A DNA stretch of 64,000 nt, taken from Blastomussa wellsi. Taxonomy: Eukaryota > Cnidaria > Anthozoa > Scleractinia > Plerogyridae. Below the pieces are notes generated by a model, which saw only the letters and a list, made by a program, of their open reading frames with translations, did not search any database and had not been told where the DNA came from. The stretch lies in the NCBI GenBank assembly GCA_947652115.1, contig OX393569.1, positions 11,116,055 to 11,180,054 on the forward strand. The letters are read 5' to 3'. Numbering within the stretch: the stretch's first letter is position 1; the number at the start of each line of letters is the position of its first letter. Below, piece by piece: positions 22,290 through 33,296 of the stretch. The position numbers and the translations under genes were made by a program.

Positions 22290-23790
22290 AAACTTGTCTA
22301 AACTCGAGCTGACTCGACATTTGAAGCATTCAAAAGGAGAATCCCCCCATCGGTTGCATCTAAGCAGTGAAACGCGTCTGGAAAAAAATGTTCTAATTGG
22401 GTATCAAACGTTGCGTGTTTGTTTGTCAAAAAATTTCAAAGTTTGAAGCAACGTGCCTGACATTTCGCATGAGTGATCACATAAGTGTATTGGCGACAAA
22501 TAAATGGCTATTTTAATATGCCTGACGAATTTGGTGAAATTTCACTTTATATCGCTTATATAGCAAACTTTAGTTTCAAGCCTTATGCGTTTTTCAAGAG
22601 AATAAAATTGAATGATTTTCAGAAAATTGATTTTCATTCACAGCCAAGTCAGCCAGACAAAATAATTCGCCCCAGTGTTGGCGGCTCGCTGAGCATCGTA
22701 ACATTTGTTTTTGTGTTTTATTCAGATGGTCTAGCAAAGCAAAGCCATTTTTGACAACTTAATTGCATAAGGGTTTAATCTGCACCAGTTAAAAATACTG
22801 TAAAGAGTTGTGGCCAATATTTTTAACATAACGCACCACAACTTTCATGCAATGTTTTGGTGAATGAAATCCCGGCTCTCTGTGATGCGGCATTCTCAAA
22901 CCCTGCTGTGTGCAGCGTTTTTGTTTTTAAAACCAAGGTGTTTGATGAAACGAAACTAAACTATTTACGGTATTGTTGATTTAACAGCACACGAAACCGC
23001 TGTAAGACTTCGAAGAAAAGTTTTATTCCGAAGAGATTTTAACCATCAAACTACATTTCATATCTCAGGATACACATTATTTTGTAGTCTATCCAAATTT
23101 ATGTTTTCAGTTCAGTTCAGTTGCCAGTTTTCAGACTCCAAGTTAGCACCGGGAGTTAGCATTTACATGTAGAACGCAAAATTTTTGTTTTAGTCATAAA
23201 ACATAGTTTTTACTTGAAAGCGTGCCGGAATGCTTGTTAATTAAACTTGGCACTCTTTGACAGGTTTATATTTTACACATTTGCTCGCCTCGACCATCTA
23301 ACATCTAACATTCGATTATTGGCTTCATTCGAGACTTAAGTTTAATTTCAAGATCCCAGTCGCATCCTAAGAATCCAAGATATCATACGTTTGAAATCTT
23401 GCCAGAATGTTTGTTAATTAAAATGCCGACAACTTGGCGCTCACTCTTTTGACAGGTTTATATTTACATAAGTTTGTTCGCAGTAAAGTAAAACTAAAAC
23501 AAGAAAATTATTATCGGCTGATTGACTAGTGGAAACGGTCACCACTGCAAATTGTGTGTGTTAGTTCCGAAAATACATGAAATGGGAAAAACAAAACCCA
23601 GTGCCAAACGCCAGTGTTCTGACGAGCGAGATGTTGGTTATGCATTGCTGATGGTTCCATGACTGATAAAAATACTGACAGCGAGCCTTTCTTCGCTGTT
23701 CAGCCATTCGGCCTCATCGATTGAAATGGTTTTCACAGGATTTTTCGTTTCACTGGAATGCGTTCTCGATGTTTGACCAAATTAATGGTT
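22290..23790. other. MVP intron, no gene seen
   Basis: AT-rich DNA without recognisable genes. A phrase containing GAATGCTTGTTAATTAAA and GACAGGTTTATATTT recurs (about 23228-23275 and 23405-23465), so a short degenerate direct repeat is present. Confidence 0.45.
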
Positions 23791-23867
23791 AAATGGTCAT
23801 TTCCATAAGGGTCGTTTTATGTCGTGTAATGAAAACATGGCCGAAAATTCGAATGGTCGACAAATTA

Positions 23868-24090
23868 TTTATTTTTTCAACGGATAGCTCGAGCCGTGCG
23901 AACGGCTGTTTAATTTTTTCCAACAGACAGCTCGAGTCGTGCAAACAGTTGACAAATATTTTTCGCATGGACAGCTCAAGCCTTGCGAATGGTTGATGAA
24001 TTTTTTCTCAAGGATAGCTCAAGTCGTGCGAACGGTTGATGAATTTTTCCAAACGGATGCTCAAGTCATTCGAATGGCATTCAAATCCAT
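23868..24090 (+). repeat. Degenerate ~43-44-bp satellite, 4-5 copies
   Basis: Units contain GATAGCTCAAGTCGTGCGAA followed by CGGTTGATGAATTTTTCC with strong drift. The core GTGCGAACGGTTGATGAA matches the core of the minisatellite at 21156-21590, so the two arrays belong to one repeat family. Confidence 0.8.
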
Positions 24091-24557
24091 TCAAATGGGT
24101 AATGAATGGCTTCGAAACAGCTATCCGTTAGGAATGTTTTCGCATAAGAGGTCACAATTGTGCTTGTTTTTTTTGTCGTCCATGTTGCAATGGCTTCTGG
24201 GACACTTAATTCATGGAAGAAATGAGGAATCGCCAAATGTGTTGCCCAAATTTACAGAGCCCAGTATCGAGCCGCCATGTTGGTGCACCTCAGATGTTCA
24301 CCAAAATGGCGGGATGGAAAATAATGTAAACATTTGGAACTTACTTTAGTTATCTAGGCCAATGATAATCTGTTATGGATAAGCAAACATACACACTTTT
24401 CCAACTACTTCAACTTCTCAAATGGCTAAAAATCACAATATAAGTACACCTTTTATGACACACATGACCACACATCGCTATAACTTTGACATTCAAAATG
24501 TGCTAGTCCCTAAATGAAGGATGCTATTGAGCTGAGAAATTGTAAACGGTTATAAAT
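24091..24557. other. MVP intron, no gene seen
   Basis: No recognisable features. Confidence 0.4.
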
Positions 24558-24559
24558 TA

Positions 24560-25123
24560 CCGTAAAGACTCGTGTACAAGCCGCACCTTTTTGCTAAAGT
24601 TTCAGGCCAAAAATCGTGGGTGCGGCTTATACAAGAGACCAACTGCTTTCACAGGGAGTAAACTGGCTTGAAGGGGTCATAAATTGAACTGAAAACCTTC
24701 AGTGAATAAAGATAAACATATTGAAACCTGTTGTTGATCATTGCTTACGGTAGAAGTGGTGGCTCCTAAAGGAGCTGTTTGTTTGCATCTTCAGGTTCTA
24801 AACACGAATCTTGCCCACCAGTAGTTCTTTCAAGCATTTCATTTGCAATTTGTTTAAGCAGGTAAACTGTAACTGGCATGGAATCTCCATTCCTCTGCAC
24901 AGCTGCTTACAATCGATAAAAGAGAAGCTTTTAAAAGGTATTTTCACAGTTGATTAACTTATTAATGTCGCTGCAAATGCACAACTTAAGATTTCATCAA
25001 GATTGTTGTGAGCATCTGCGAACAAACAACAAACTTTTTTACAGAGTGCTTTTTTGGAGTTCTTATTTTTTCCAAAATCGTGCTTGAAAGTTGGGGGTGC
25101 GGCTTATACACGAGTCTTTACGG
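24560..25123. mobile_element. TA-flanked MITE, 564 bp
   Basis: The ends CCGTAAAGACTCGTGTA and its inverted partner continue into GCCGCACC, with TA on both sides (24558-24559, 25124-25125). No coding capacity. TA duplication points to a Tc1/mariner/pogo-type transposase. Confidence 0.8.
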
Positions 25124-25568
25124 TAAGTACCTCTTGTGCCTGATAAGGATAAAAAATTTAATTAATATTTCTTTAGTCTAGGAATTTTAGTACCCGATGA
25201 TGTCACATGAAAACGATCTATTAAAACATTTCGAAAGAATCTGTTGGTATTACTTTGTCATTGTTACAGATGGTCGTTTTATATTTGAATTTTCTTTCAA
25301 TGCATGTTGCTGTGCTGTAGCCTACATAGCAGATGGACAAAACCGCCGGTAAAGTCCGTCTGTGCAACGGCTCCCAAAAGCTTGTACCGTTTACAAGAAT
25401 CTGTGTATTCATTTCTGATTGGCTAGTATCATATTGCTTTCTATCGAGCTTTTCAATAGGTCCAATTTTAATTTACTTCACGTGCAATAGATGTGCAGTC
25501 AACTGTGCAGTCGCGTAACGAGTTATTTCCCGTGAAAACAAAACGACGGAGATCAGTGATGAATGTTT

Positions 25569-25735
25569 GAAATCGATCAACTTCTACTAGAACGAGAAAA
25601 CACACTAAAGACATTTCTTGGAGGCCACAATGTATTTGTGAATTTGACAACAGGATACGGCAAATCTTTTACTTTCCAGTGTCTTCCTATCGCACCAGGA
25701 GCGCTCGTGGTTCCAGTGTTGTCGTTGTGATATCG
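25569..25735 (+). pseudogene. RecQ-family helicase, N-terminal fragment
   Basis: The plus-strand frame encodes LKTFLGGHNVFVNLTTGYGK followed by SFTFQCLPIAPGALVVPVL. This matches the start of the RecQ ATPase domain with its Walker A motif (TGYGKS). In RecQ proteins this loop binds ATP for 3'-5' unwinding. Only about 50 residues remain and no later helicase motifs follow, so it is a fragment, most likely dispersed by a mobile repeat given the inverted repeats around it. Confidence 0.7.
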
Positions 25736-25768
25736 CTGTTGTAATCACTTATGGAAGACTCAAGTCTC

Positions 25769-26047
25769 TTATCTTTTATGATAATGGAGTCCCAGCAGAC
25801 ATTTAAGTTCTTCTTCTAACTTTTCTATCTGCTCAAGAAGTCTTCTTCGTTTTTTTTTTTCAGCTCTGCAACACAGTTTTTGTTGATGTACTTGCTTATT
25901 GATCAGATCAATAACTCCAGATGACTCCAGACTATTCAATTCGGCAAGCATGTTGAATTGTTTCCACCCTTTCTCTAGCAATACTCTTTCGTGACTCTTA
26001 TCTATTAAACGACAGCATAAATTACAACATATGGACAAATTAGACAC
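25769..26047 (-). CDS. Hypothetical protein fragment with Cys cluster and coiled coil
   Basis: An open minus-strand frame encodes a Cys-rich start (SICCNLCCRLIDKSHER) and a strongly charged helical tail (KKKRRRLLEQIEKLEEELK) typical of a coiled coil. The first codon of the frame is GTG, not ATG, so the real start is unknown and the frame may continue an upstream exon. I do not recognise a family. It lies between the RecQ fragment and the SINE inside the inverted-repeat block, so repeat origin is likely. Confidence 0.35.
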   Translation of the reverse strand: MSNLSICCNLCCRLIDKSHERVLLEKGWKQFNMLAELNSLESSGVIDLINKQVHQQKLCCRAEKKKRRRLLEQIEKLEEELKCLLGLHYHKR

Positions 26048-26149
26048 AGGCTTTTTGACCTTTACGACTTTTGTTTTTCAAAGTGTAAGCTTCTCAAATT
26101 GTCGCGTGACAATTACGCAATATAATACAAAACTAGCCAATCAGATATG

Positions 26150-26335
26150 AATACACAGACCACAACACCGGGAACTCCACGCCCTACTCTTTGCGATAAG
26201 TGTGTGGGTTCTTTAACGTCCCCTGCTGACCTGTAACATTAAAGATGCAGGAGACGGGACCTACGGTTTATCGTCCTTATCCGAGAAGACTAGAGCATCT
26301 AACCATTTGCAGATTTTAGTTACAAAGGCAGCACG

Positions 26336-26376
<41 letters not shown>

Positions 26377-26452
26377 TCGAGACTTGAACCCGAGACCTCC
26401 CGCACGGTAGTCCGGCGCTCTACCAACTGAGCTAACCTGCAGGGGGTCGGAA
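26150..26452 (-). mobile_element. tRNA-derived SINE
   Basis: Read on the minus strand it begins with a tRNA-like head with A box (TTAGCTCAGTTGGTAGAGC) and B box (GGGTTCAAGTC), about 26375-26440. It continues into a conserved-looking body (GGATAAGGACGATAAACC and GACGTTAAAGAACCCACAC). This is the layout of RNA-polymerase-III SINEs mobilised by LINEs. The A/B boxes act as an internal promoter. It is inserted in the inverted repeat block of the MVP intron. Confidence 0.75.
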
Positions 26453-26519
26453 CAAGCTTTTGGGAGCCATTGAGCAGACGGACTATACCGGGGATTATGT
26501 GACACGTCCGGCTGCAACA

Positions 26520-27439
26520 CAGGCTACTGTGCTGTAGCTTTGACAAAATCCTGCTGTATGCGAGACCCGAAGCGAGTATACACGCAAAATTACAAAATGG
26601 TGGGCTCAAAATGGCGCACCTGAAAATGAATTTAAACCCTCGCCTTCTTCGAAAAAAGCAGACAGCAACTTCCCACCTTCTAAACTAGCTATAGTTATCA
26701 CTACAACTGCCCCTGCTAGCTGAGAGATCTATGATTTTGTAGGTGTTATTTATCTATTATAGGAGAAAGTGTTTTGGAAATACAATTTCAAACTGAACTT
26801 GTAACTTTTATTTGTAATGTCTGAATACAGTTTTCTTGTTGATGGCAGTTGAGTTGCTATCAAATGTACATAAAATTATGAAAAGGTAACCTCTGGACAA
26901 TCAGCTACTGAGTACTATTTCATCAAAGCTTGACATTCTCGGGAAGCATGCCGAATCCCACCATTTTTTTTTCTGTTCCTTTCCGCCATCTTTGTTTTTC
27001 CGCTGACCAGTGCCAACGAGGGCATTTGACTGGAACACGCTTTGATCCACGCAAATCCGGGCCCGCAAATCCGCAAGATTCGCAAGATGGAGAATCCAGC
27101 TCTAATCTCTTCAATCATTTGCAATCTTTATGTCTTTGTTTCGAAATAACCTTTTATATTTTTTGCAGTCATATCTTAGCTCACGAAGGTGTAGCTAGCT
27201 CATAATTTGGTTTCCAACTGCGTTTTTTAATAACAATTTCTTGGAAATTTTTCGCACAAAGTGTGCAAGATTTTTGCGCTTCACCGCTGAAACAGTCGTG
27301 TAACGCCAGTGTTATTGACACTGGTCAGCGGAAAAACCAAGATGGCGGCAAGGAATGGAAAACAAAATGGCAGGAGCGAGCTGCGGGAGTGGGCATGCTT
27401 CCCTAAAGTATCAAGCGTTGAGGAAATAGACTAAGTAGG
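26520..27439. other. MVP intron, no gene seen
   Basis: Overlapping open frames near 26900-27200 show no domain. No clear repeats. Confidence 0.45.
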
Positions 27440-27620
27440 TGATTGCCCAGAGGTTTTTTACCTCGTAGGCAATCTGCAAGAAAAATTTTTGGGAGGCTTC
27501 ACCCGTACATAATACCTTACAGAGCAAGGCCGAGAACCAACAACACACTCAACCCACATATGATGTTTGGTCCGAAAATCGAACCCTGGCCACATTGGTG
27601 GGAGGCAAGTGCTAATAATA
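27440..27620 (-). repeat. SINE remnant
   Basis: On the minus strand a B-box-like GGGTTCGATTTTCGG is followed by GTTGTTGGTTCTCGGCC and CCTCCCAAAAATTTTTC, the order seen in tRNA-derived SINE bodies of invertebrates. The A box is lost. Confidence 0.45.
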
Positions 27621-27660
27621 CTAATAATAATGATAATAATAATAACAATAAAATAAAATT
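27612..27660 (+). repeat. AAT-type microsatellite
   Basis: Imperfect run of AATAAT/GATAATAAT triplets next to the SINE remnant, a common 3' end of SINEs. Confidence 0.85.
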
Positions 27661-28262
27661 TATATAGTGCAGATATCAATATTGCTATTTTCATCAGCGC
27701 TTAAAAGAAAATTTTAACAATTATCTAGACTACTAAAAAAATGCTCTCACCACTGTCCCAACCCTGCTCCCCAATTAATATCAAGGATATTTTCCAATGG
27801 GCAGAATTGACATTCAGAAATAGAAAACACTGAATTACACGATGAAATTGTATCATTTCTATTTTAAATGAAGAATCTCAGCCAATATTATAAAACACAT
27901 TTAAACATCTTCTGGGCATATTTACAATTAGAAAATCTAAACTTGTTTGACTTATTGCACCAAATTGACAGGTACATGAGTTCAAGTGGTTACAAGCTAA
28001 TTACTAAACTATGTACCCTGCAGCCAAGTTCACTATAATCAACACAATGGCAAATATTTACAGCCGACTGCGATTGCTTTAGTTGACACTTTAGTTAATA
28101 TAATATAAATAAAAGGAACAACTTTTTGGTATTTTTAAGCTAAAAACTGAGAATAATTCCCTTTAAGGGGTACAAAGCAAGAAGCACAATCAAATTCACA
28201 CATTCCATCAAAACACACTGATCATGAGTGTACGGTGTCATGCATTACTTAACATACGTAAC
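27661..28262. other. MVP intron, no gene seen
   Basis: AT-rich intron sequence immediately 3' (minus strand) of the upstream MVP exon. Confidence 0.5.
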
Positions 28263-28400
28263 CTGATCAGCATGGCCCAGCTTGATCTGTCCATTAGCAT
28301 CAATTACAACACGCCCATCTTTATCCCTCAACACTGGATTTTCAACAACACAGTAATGTCGAGGAGGAATAGTGATCATTTTTTCTGGACCAAGAATAAC
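28263..28400 (-). CDS. mvp: Major vault protein, upstream exon
   Basis: A 138-nt phase-0 exon on the minus strand with acceptor GTGCAG (28401-28406) and donor GT (28261-28262). It encodes VILGPEKMITIPPRHYCVVE, followed by NPVLRDKDGRVVIDANGQIK and LGHADQ. This corresponds to the N-terminal MVP block with the conserved PPRHYC motif, which in vertebrate MVP directly precedes the [15 protein letters not shown] block found in the exon at 20276-20456. Spacing, phase and strand agree, so the two are consecutive exons of one gene with a 7806-bp intron. The first coding exon, with the start codon, was not found to the right. Confidence 0.93.
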
Positions 28401-31149
28401 CTGCACAAATAAATTTACAGAGAAAAGTTTCATATTCACTCAACAGGGCTTTAATACATGCAGATGCAACCTTTAATTATTTTGTACCGAAAGCTCAAAC
28501 AATCTACCACTTGCATAATTATAGCCATTTTATAAATAACAAGAATCTGCACACACTGTTTTACGTGCTTTTATATAACTCCATTTACTAAAACTAAGAT
28601 TTCACATTCATAAACAAAAGTATCTTGCAAAGTCCTAATAAGGAATTTATTAGGACCTGAAAAAAGATCAGACAGGCACCAGGATATAGGCTATGCTGAC
28701 ATGGTATCAGATGAACTTTCGAGCAGTTGAAAAATTGAATCAGGCATTTTGATCACATGAAACAGTGCAATATTTTCATTCTGTTTTGTACATGCATGCA
28801 TACATACAGCTGTATACATACACTTTATTTATATAGTATATATACATATATAAGCTCATATACATGCTATTTTATTATATAAGCAACAGTGAAATACCAG
28901 GTGAGCTTCCGCGCGAAAACATATCTTCACACATGAAGAAAACATATTATCTTCACATGTGAAGATATCACCGTTGCTATGATTATGTAATACTGGTAAA
29001 TCGTGTCTTTCACAGCAAAAGTGAAAAGGTTTGGAAGTTCATTGCTGTTGATATAATAAGTAGAATATTACATGGCCCCTTGAGATACAAAATTTCTCTT
29101 CTCGTGTTGAAACATATTTCACTTGTTCACTTAATGAAGATGTGGGAAGTGAGAAGCTGTTTCTTTATTAATTTCTACCATAGTTAATGGAGGCAGACTG
29201 GTTATGAAAGCCGGCGGACTTCAAACGATCAGAACAATAGTGGCGCTCTGAGGTTGAAGGTACCAGTCATGTGATCGTGAAGGTGTACACATTCAAAATC
29301 GGAAGGCACTGATGAGTTCTCTGCATTAAAGACATTGTATGATGACTTCTTAAAGAATGGCAACCTTGAGAAATTTTATAGCAAATACTATGCTACAGTG
29401 CCTTTGCAAGGAACCCTTTGTATGTTTGCCAGGAGAGGAACATGCACGCCCTTCAGAGCTCGACGTTGTGACCTGTGGGGTCGCCAATGCGACTGGATTT
29501 GGTCCGCTGTGTGGTCGCCAGTGTGGCCACTGCGATTTCAAGTTATTATTTTATTTATTTAGTTTTTCATTTCCTAAGATCCATGACAAAATGAATGAAT
29601 GTTAATTGTAAACCACAAGGAATGTAATTTCTTATCACTTTCATGTAAAAAGTCATTTAAACCACCTTAACTATAATTACTATTGTGAAATCAGTTATCT
29701 ACATGTTTGGTTGAAAGCATTCCGGAAGCGACATTTGTTCCTAAAACAAGATTTTTGCAAAAAGAAAAATTCTTTACCATTTGATTGTAAACTATGGTCT
29801 ATCCATTTCAAAAGAAATAACATTCGTTTTCACAATAAAATTAGCGCAATGTTGTAGGAAAAGCATAGGGAGTTAATTTAATTTACGAAAGCTCGCATTA
29901 TGATTGACGAGAGACTGAATGCATATAGCGACTGTATATTTGTCGTAGCTTTCTCATGAATAAAATTATAGTTTTCTTTTTCATTGCCAATATTTTGTAG
30001 TTCCTAAAGAGCATGTGAAAGAATAAAATACATTGATAGTAGATCGTAAACGGCCGAAAAGCAAACCTCAGACACACACATTAGCATTTTGTGTTTTGTT
30101 TTGTTGGAGATATCGGATTTCTTCTTGTCTCGCTGCAACACGAAAACTTTCGCATTCTCTCCAGTTAAGCTATTTTTAGGTCTCCTAAAAAGCTGTTAGT
30201 ATTTTGGTCATATGTCAATTTAACTTTTCTTCCAATCATGCAATTTATCTGAAGTTTTAACAAAAATAGCCCGCTTTTGACTTTCAACATTTGTATTTAT
30301 TCCCGCTTGTGATTGAATTCAATTACCGTATTTAGCACGTCGGCATGCTATCGCATTTTCCACCCGGCGCGACTCGTCAAGATGGATGCTTCAAAGACTT
30401 CAACTTGAAAAAAGGTTGACTTGAAATAAACTGCTTAAATGGCAAAAAAAAGAAAGATGATCAAACCAATTTGAATAAGGAAGGCGTATTTCAGCGTTAT
30501 TTTTATGTTCGCTAAGACCTATTTTCAAATGTAACATTTTGTTTGGTTTGGTTTGTACAGAAAATACAAGGAAGAGACTGAAGGGTTCCAAAAACGATTG
30601 AATACAAGCTTGCATGCCGTTTCGAACTCTTCCAATTCCCACCGGTTGCAAATGGAAATTATAGTTTCACACACACGCACATGGAATTTCCGCGTGCAGT
30701 CGCCACACATTAATGAACACGGAAACCTGCGGAAACCTTCAAGAAAAAAGTTTTTTCAGCCCAAAGGGCCAACAATTTCTGGTGACCAAAAACTTTGTGT
30801 TGGAGACCAAATCTTAAAACTTAGGAGCCAGCTGGCCCCAAGGTTTTTTTTCTAAAGACGAGCCCTGCCCTTGCATTCTGGCTGAAGTTTCCAGGTCTGT
30901 TTTCGGTGCTCTCTTTCCAGTTTCTCAAATACTCAAGGAATTCCATCAAGAACTGAAACCTATGAAAAATGTTCAAAAATAACATTTATTACTTCAAAAT
31001 CGGTCTAATTGGTGTAGAACTCACAATAAATAAAAATATAACTTTGAGTTGTGAGAACACTCATCATCTATCATAATCCATACAGCGAATGTCGTCAGAT
31101 GTGGCATAGGCACTTTAAAAAACAGTGTTTCAGAAGACCAATCACAATA
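28401..31149. other. Upstream MVP intron or intergenic DNA, no gene seen
   Basis: Mostly AT-rich unique-looking sequence. 28795-28870 is an imperfect AT/ACAT low-complexity stretch. 28955-28972 contains the palindrome ATCTTCACATGTGAAGAT. 29440-29500 has GAGCTCGAC...GGTCGC...GCGACT words resembling the termini of the DNA transposon at 46481-47694 and may be a decayed relative. Open frames at 29335-29605 and 30553-30855 have no recognisable domain. Confidence 0.45.
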
Positions 31150-32250
31150 ATTATGCAAAATGTGAAGAGATGTAACATTTCTGCCAAGAAACTAGACAAA
31201 CCTTCCATCCTGTAAGGAGCCAAGAATGGCTTTCGCTTCCTCTGGTGCTCTGTAAGACTTCACACATTGAGGCAGTCAAAAAACTGGTCCACCATCTCAC
31301 ATAGTCTGGCAGTACCTGCAACCTCTGGTGGCCCAAATGTCTTTAGCACTGATGCAACAGAGGCACTCAAGACCTGGGCAGCGAGATTTACCCGCATGAC
31401 TGAATAAGAATTCAGATTGATATGCTCGTATGTAAGTCTGGGTAAAAGTTTCAAACCATTATCCACATCCTGATAAAACATCTCTGCGATGTGCTGCCAC
31501 AAGATGTAATTGCCACCATTCCACATATATCTTGTGCAGGTGCCAAAGCCTGAGCACTTCAGGCAGTTCTGGGTGGTTTTCACAAGGTGTGGTACATCCG
31601 AAAAAAAGTAAATGAAACGATGAGGGGCAAAAAGGTTCACTGTGCGGTCACCACCAGCATTTCCATCAAGTTCTTTATGAAGACGATAAAACCTCCTGTT
31701 TGGAGAGGCACCATCTGAGGTTGCTGCAACAACCCACAGGTTACAGGATGTTTCCAGGATTGCAACTGCCTCCCAGAACAATGGCATCAGTTGTGCAGCA
31801 GTGATCCCAATAGTGGCAAAGTCCAAACTCAAGTTCAGTGCACATTCCTCGTACAAGAAATAAAAGAGCATGCGATGCAATGACATCCGCTTTCTCTAAT
31901 GCAGCAAAGTTCAACTCTGGGTCAAGTCGTTGCTAAGTTCATTGTCTATCTCCATGCTTGACTTTTGTAGCTCTAGACGTATTTCACTCGATGCTTGTTC
32001 AAGCTGTGTGCATCTCAGCCTCTGCTCCTGTAATGTCATCTTTATCCGTGCTGGATCTGTCTTTGACACTGGCGCATTAAGGTGAGTAGGCTTAGAAGAC
32101 CTACTGTCCTTTGCCCTTTGTGTACTGTCTGCAAATCTAGCATATGTTGTACACACAGGACAAGTTTCTTCTTTTCCCTGGTCTCAATATATAAGCGAAC
32201 TTGCCATGAACGTGTTAGTTCACAAATTCTGGTGAAATCAAGGGAGGTGA
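31150..32250 (-). pseudogene. P-element (THAP9-like) transposase remnant
   Basis: On the minus strand, 32156-31911 encodes a basic/coiled-coil segment (KMTLQEQRLRCTQLEQASSE). 31886-31260 encodes part of the catalytic RNase-H-like region ([74 protein letters not shown]). These blocks are diagnostic of P-element/THAP9 transposases. Between the two parts the first half of the catalytic domain is deleted and stops intervene. The N-terminal THAP zinc finger is not recognisable, and the C-terminal part is lost after about 31200. The element is therefore inactive; terminal repeats were not identified. Confidence 0.88.
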
Positions 32251-32254
32251 CCAC

Positions 32255-32589
32255 TGGCCCCGGTCTGAATCCTGTTATAACGGCTTGTGCAGATAGTGAA
32301 TTACCGGGTATAGGGGAAGTCCTTCCAGTGGGACATTACCCTCCGGTTGAGCCCGCCTGGGCCCTACTGGTAACAGGGGGTGCTCAGAAATCCCCCCGCA
32401 GGATTTCAAACCTCGCTCCCTGAGGTAAAATGGGAATTGACAGCCGCCTTGTCAGCGGCGCGAAAGTCCTGGCTGGAGCCAGGCAACAAACAGCCACCGA
32501 GCACCCCCGACAAGGGTTTTGTCCCGGTGTGTGACCAGTCACGCCACGTCACGCGTGACACATCACACAACGTCACACGTGACAATGTC
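32255..32589. other. GC-rich structured block, possibly the leader of an unidentified retroelement
   Basis: Unlike its AT-rich surroundings, this stretch is GC-rich and full of potential stems (for example CCTGGCTGGAGCCAGG at 32468, GCCGCCTTGTCAGCGGC at 32443, and a run of GTCACACGTGAC-like half-palindromes at 32530-32600). No protein frame is recognisable. It ends where homology to the Maverick cluster begins. Confidence 0.4.
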
Positions 32590-32759
32590 ACACAACATCA
32601 CGCATTATCTACTTTTCAAAACAGAGAGATTTTTTTTTGTCTCAAAGTTTAGTTCAAATTTGTGCTGGACGTCGTCAGTTTTCTTCGAGGCTCTTGCCAA
32701 AACTCTTGCCGAACCTGTTTTCCCGCAGTCTCTCTTTGAGTTCACGATATTTCAGCATT

Positions 32760-33230
32760 TCACCAGTTATTTGTTTGAATTCTGTCGGAAACATTGTTAT
32801 CATCAAGAGCTTGAGAGACAGAGCTTTTTATTGAGTCATGCTTTGCAAGGGCCAGAGCTTGAATTTTCGTGTGCTTTTTAACTTTCCTTTCCAGCTTCTT
32901 CTTCGCAACAGACAGGCCTGTGGAAGCAAACCCAAGGAGGGCGGCAATTCCAGCAACAGGCGCTCCGACCACAATTCTGACGCCAGTAAGTGAAGATGCA
33001 ACGGCCCCGGAAGACAGGGCGGCACTTGCAAAGCCAAGAGAGACCACAGAATAGTGAATCACTTTTTGAGCTTTCTTGTATTTTTTCAATACAAACCTGT
33101 AATGTTCAGCCTCATCGGCTATTTCTTTTTCAATTTTGCTGATCTCAGTTAGCCGGAAATTTTCGGCTCTTTCCAGGGGAAGCTCTGGATAAATAGGCGG
33201 AGCACTAGGCAACACATTTGCCGAAGACAT
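32760..33230 (-). CDS. Maverick gene A: membrane protein with PSAP/PPxY/YPxL motifs (M1)
   Basis: A 156-aa protein from the ATG at 33230, preceded by a TATATA box (33232-33237). The sequence shows an N-terminal stretch LPSAPPIYPEL (residues 7-17). A charged helical segment follows (about 28-57), then a long Ala/Gly/Val-rich hydrophobic region (about 59-109) that looks like two membrane helices, a very basic turn (110-120), and a charged tail. PSAP, PPxY and YPxL are the three classical late-domain motifs by which enveloped viruses recruit ESCRT. Role in a Maverick is inference: possibly virion envelopment or egress. Comparison with the copy at 63372-63892 suggests that the C-terminus here is altered by a frameshift near 32800. 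An N-terminal remnant is present at 53731 (M2) and another at 61722 (M3). Confidence 0.7.
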   Translation of the reverse strand: MSSANVLPSAPPIYPELPLERAENFRLTEISKIEKEIADEAEHYRFVLKKYKKAQKVIHYSVVSLGFASAALSSGAVASSLTGVRIVVGAPVAGIAALLGFASTGLSVAKKKLERKVKKHTKIQALALAKHDSIKSSVSQALDDNNVSDRIQTNNW

Positions 33231-33296
33231 GGTATATACACAGATTTTATTTTTCAAATGATTTGCAATTCGAATTCTAGAGGTTGATCGTTAAAA

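Larger units (their letters stand above)
25340..26500. repeat. Inverted repeat around a RecQ/SINE segment
   Basis: Plus-strand 25345-25440 (GTCCGTCTGTGCAACGGCTC and following, ending in GATTGGCTAGT) reappears in inverted orientation at 26440-26500 and 26115-26155. The right side is interrupted by the SINE. The structure suggests two opposite-orientation copies of one repeat. Confidence 0.65.

Noticed and set aside
26378..26452. A functional tRNA gene on the minus strand
   Set aside because: The tRNA-like head runs directly into a SINE body, so it is the SINE promoter region.
29335..29605. Overlapping frames with Cys-rich translation near 29400-29540
   Set aside because: The Cys pattern comes from repeated GGTCGC/GTGTGGTCGCC words resembling a transposon terminus; no family recognised.
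30553..30855. A 100-codon plus-strand frame
   Set aside because: No domain, low-complexity end, and overlapping frames on the other strand are equally open; not enough to call a gene.
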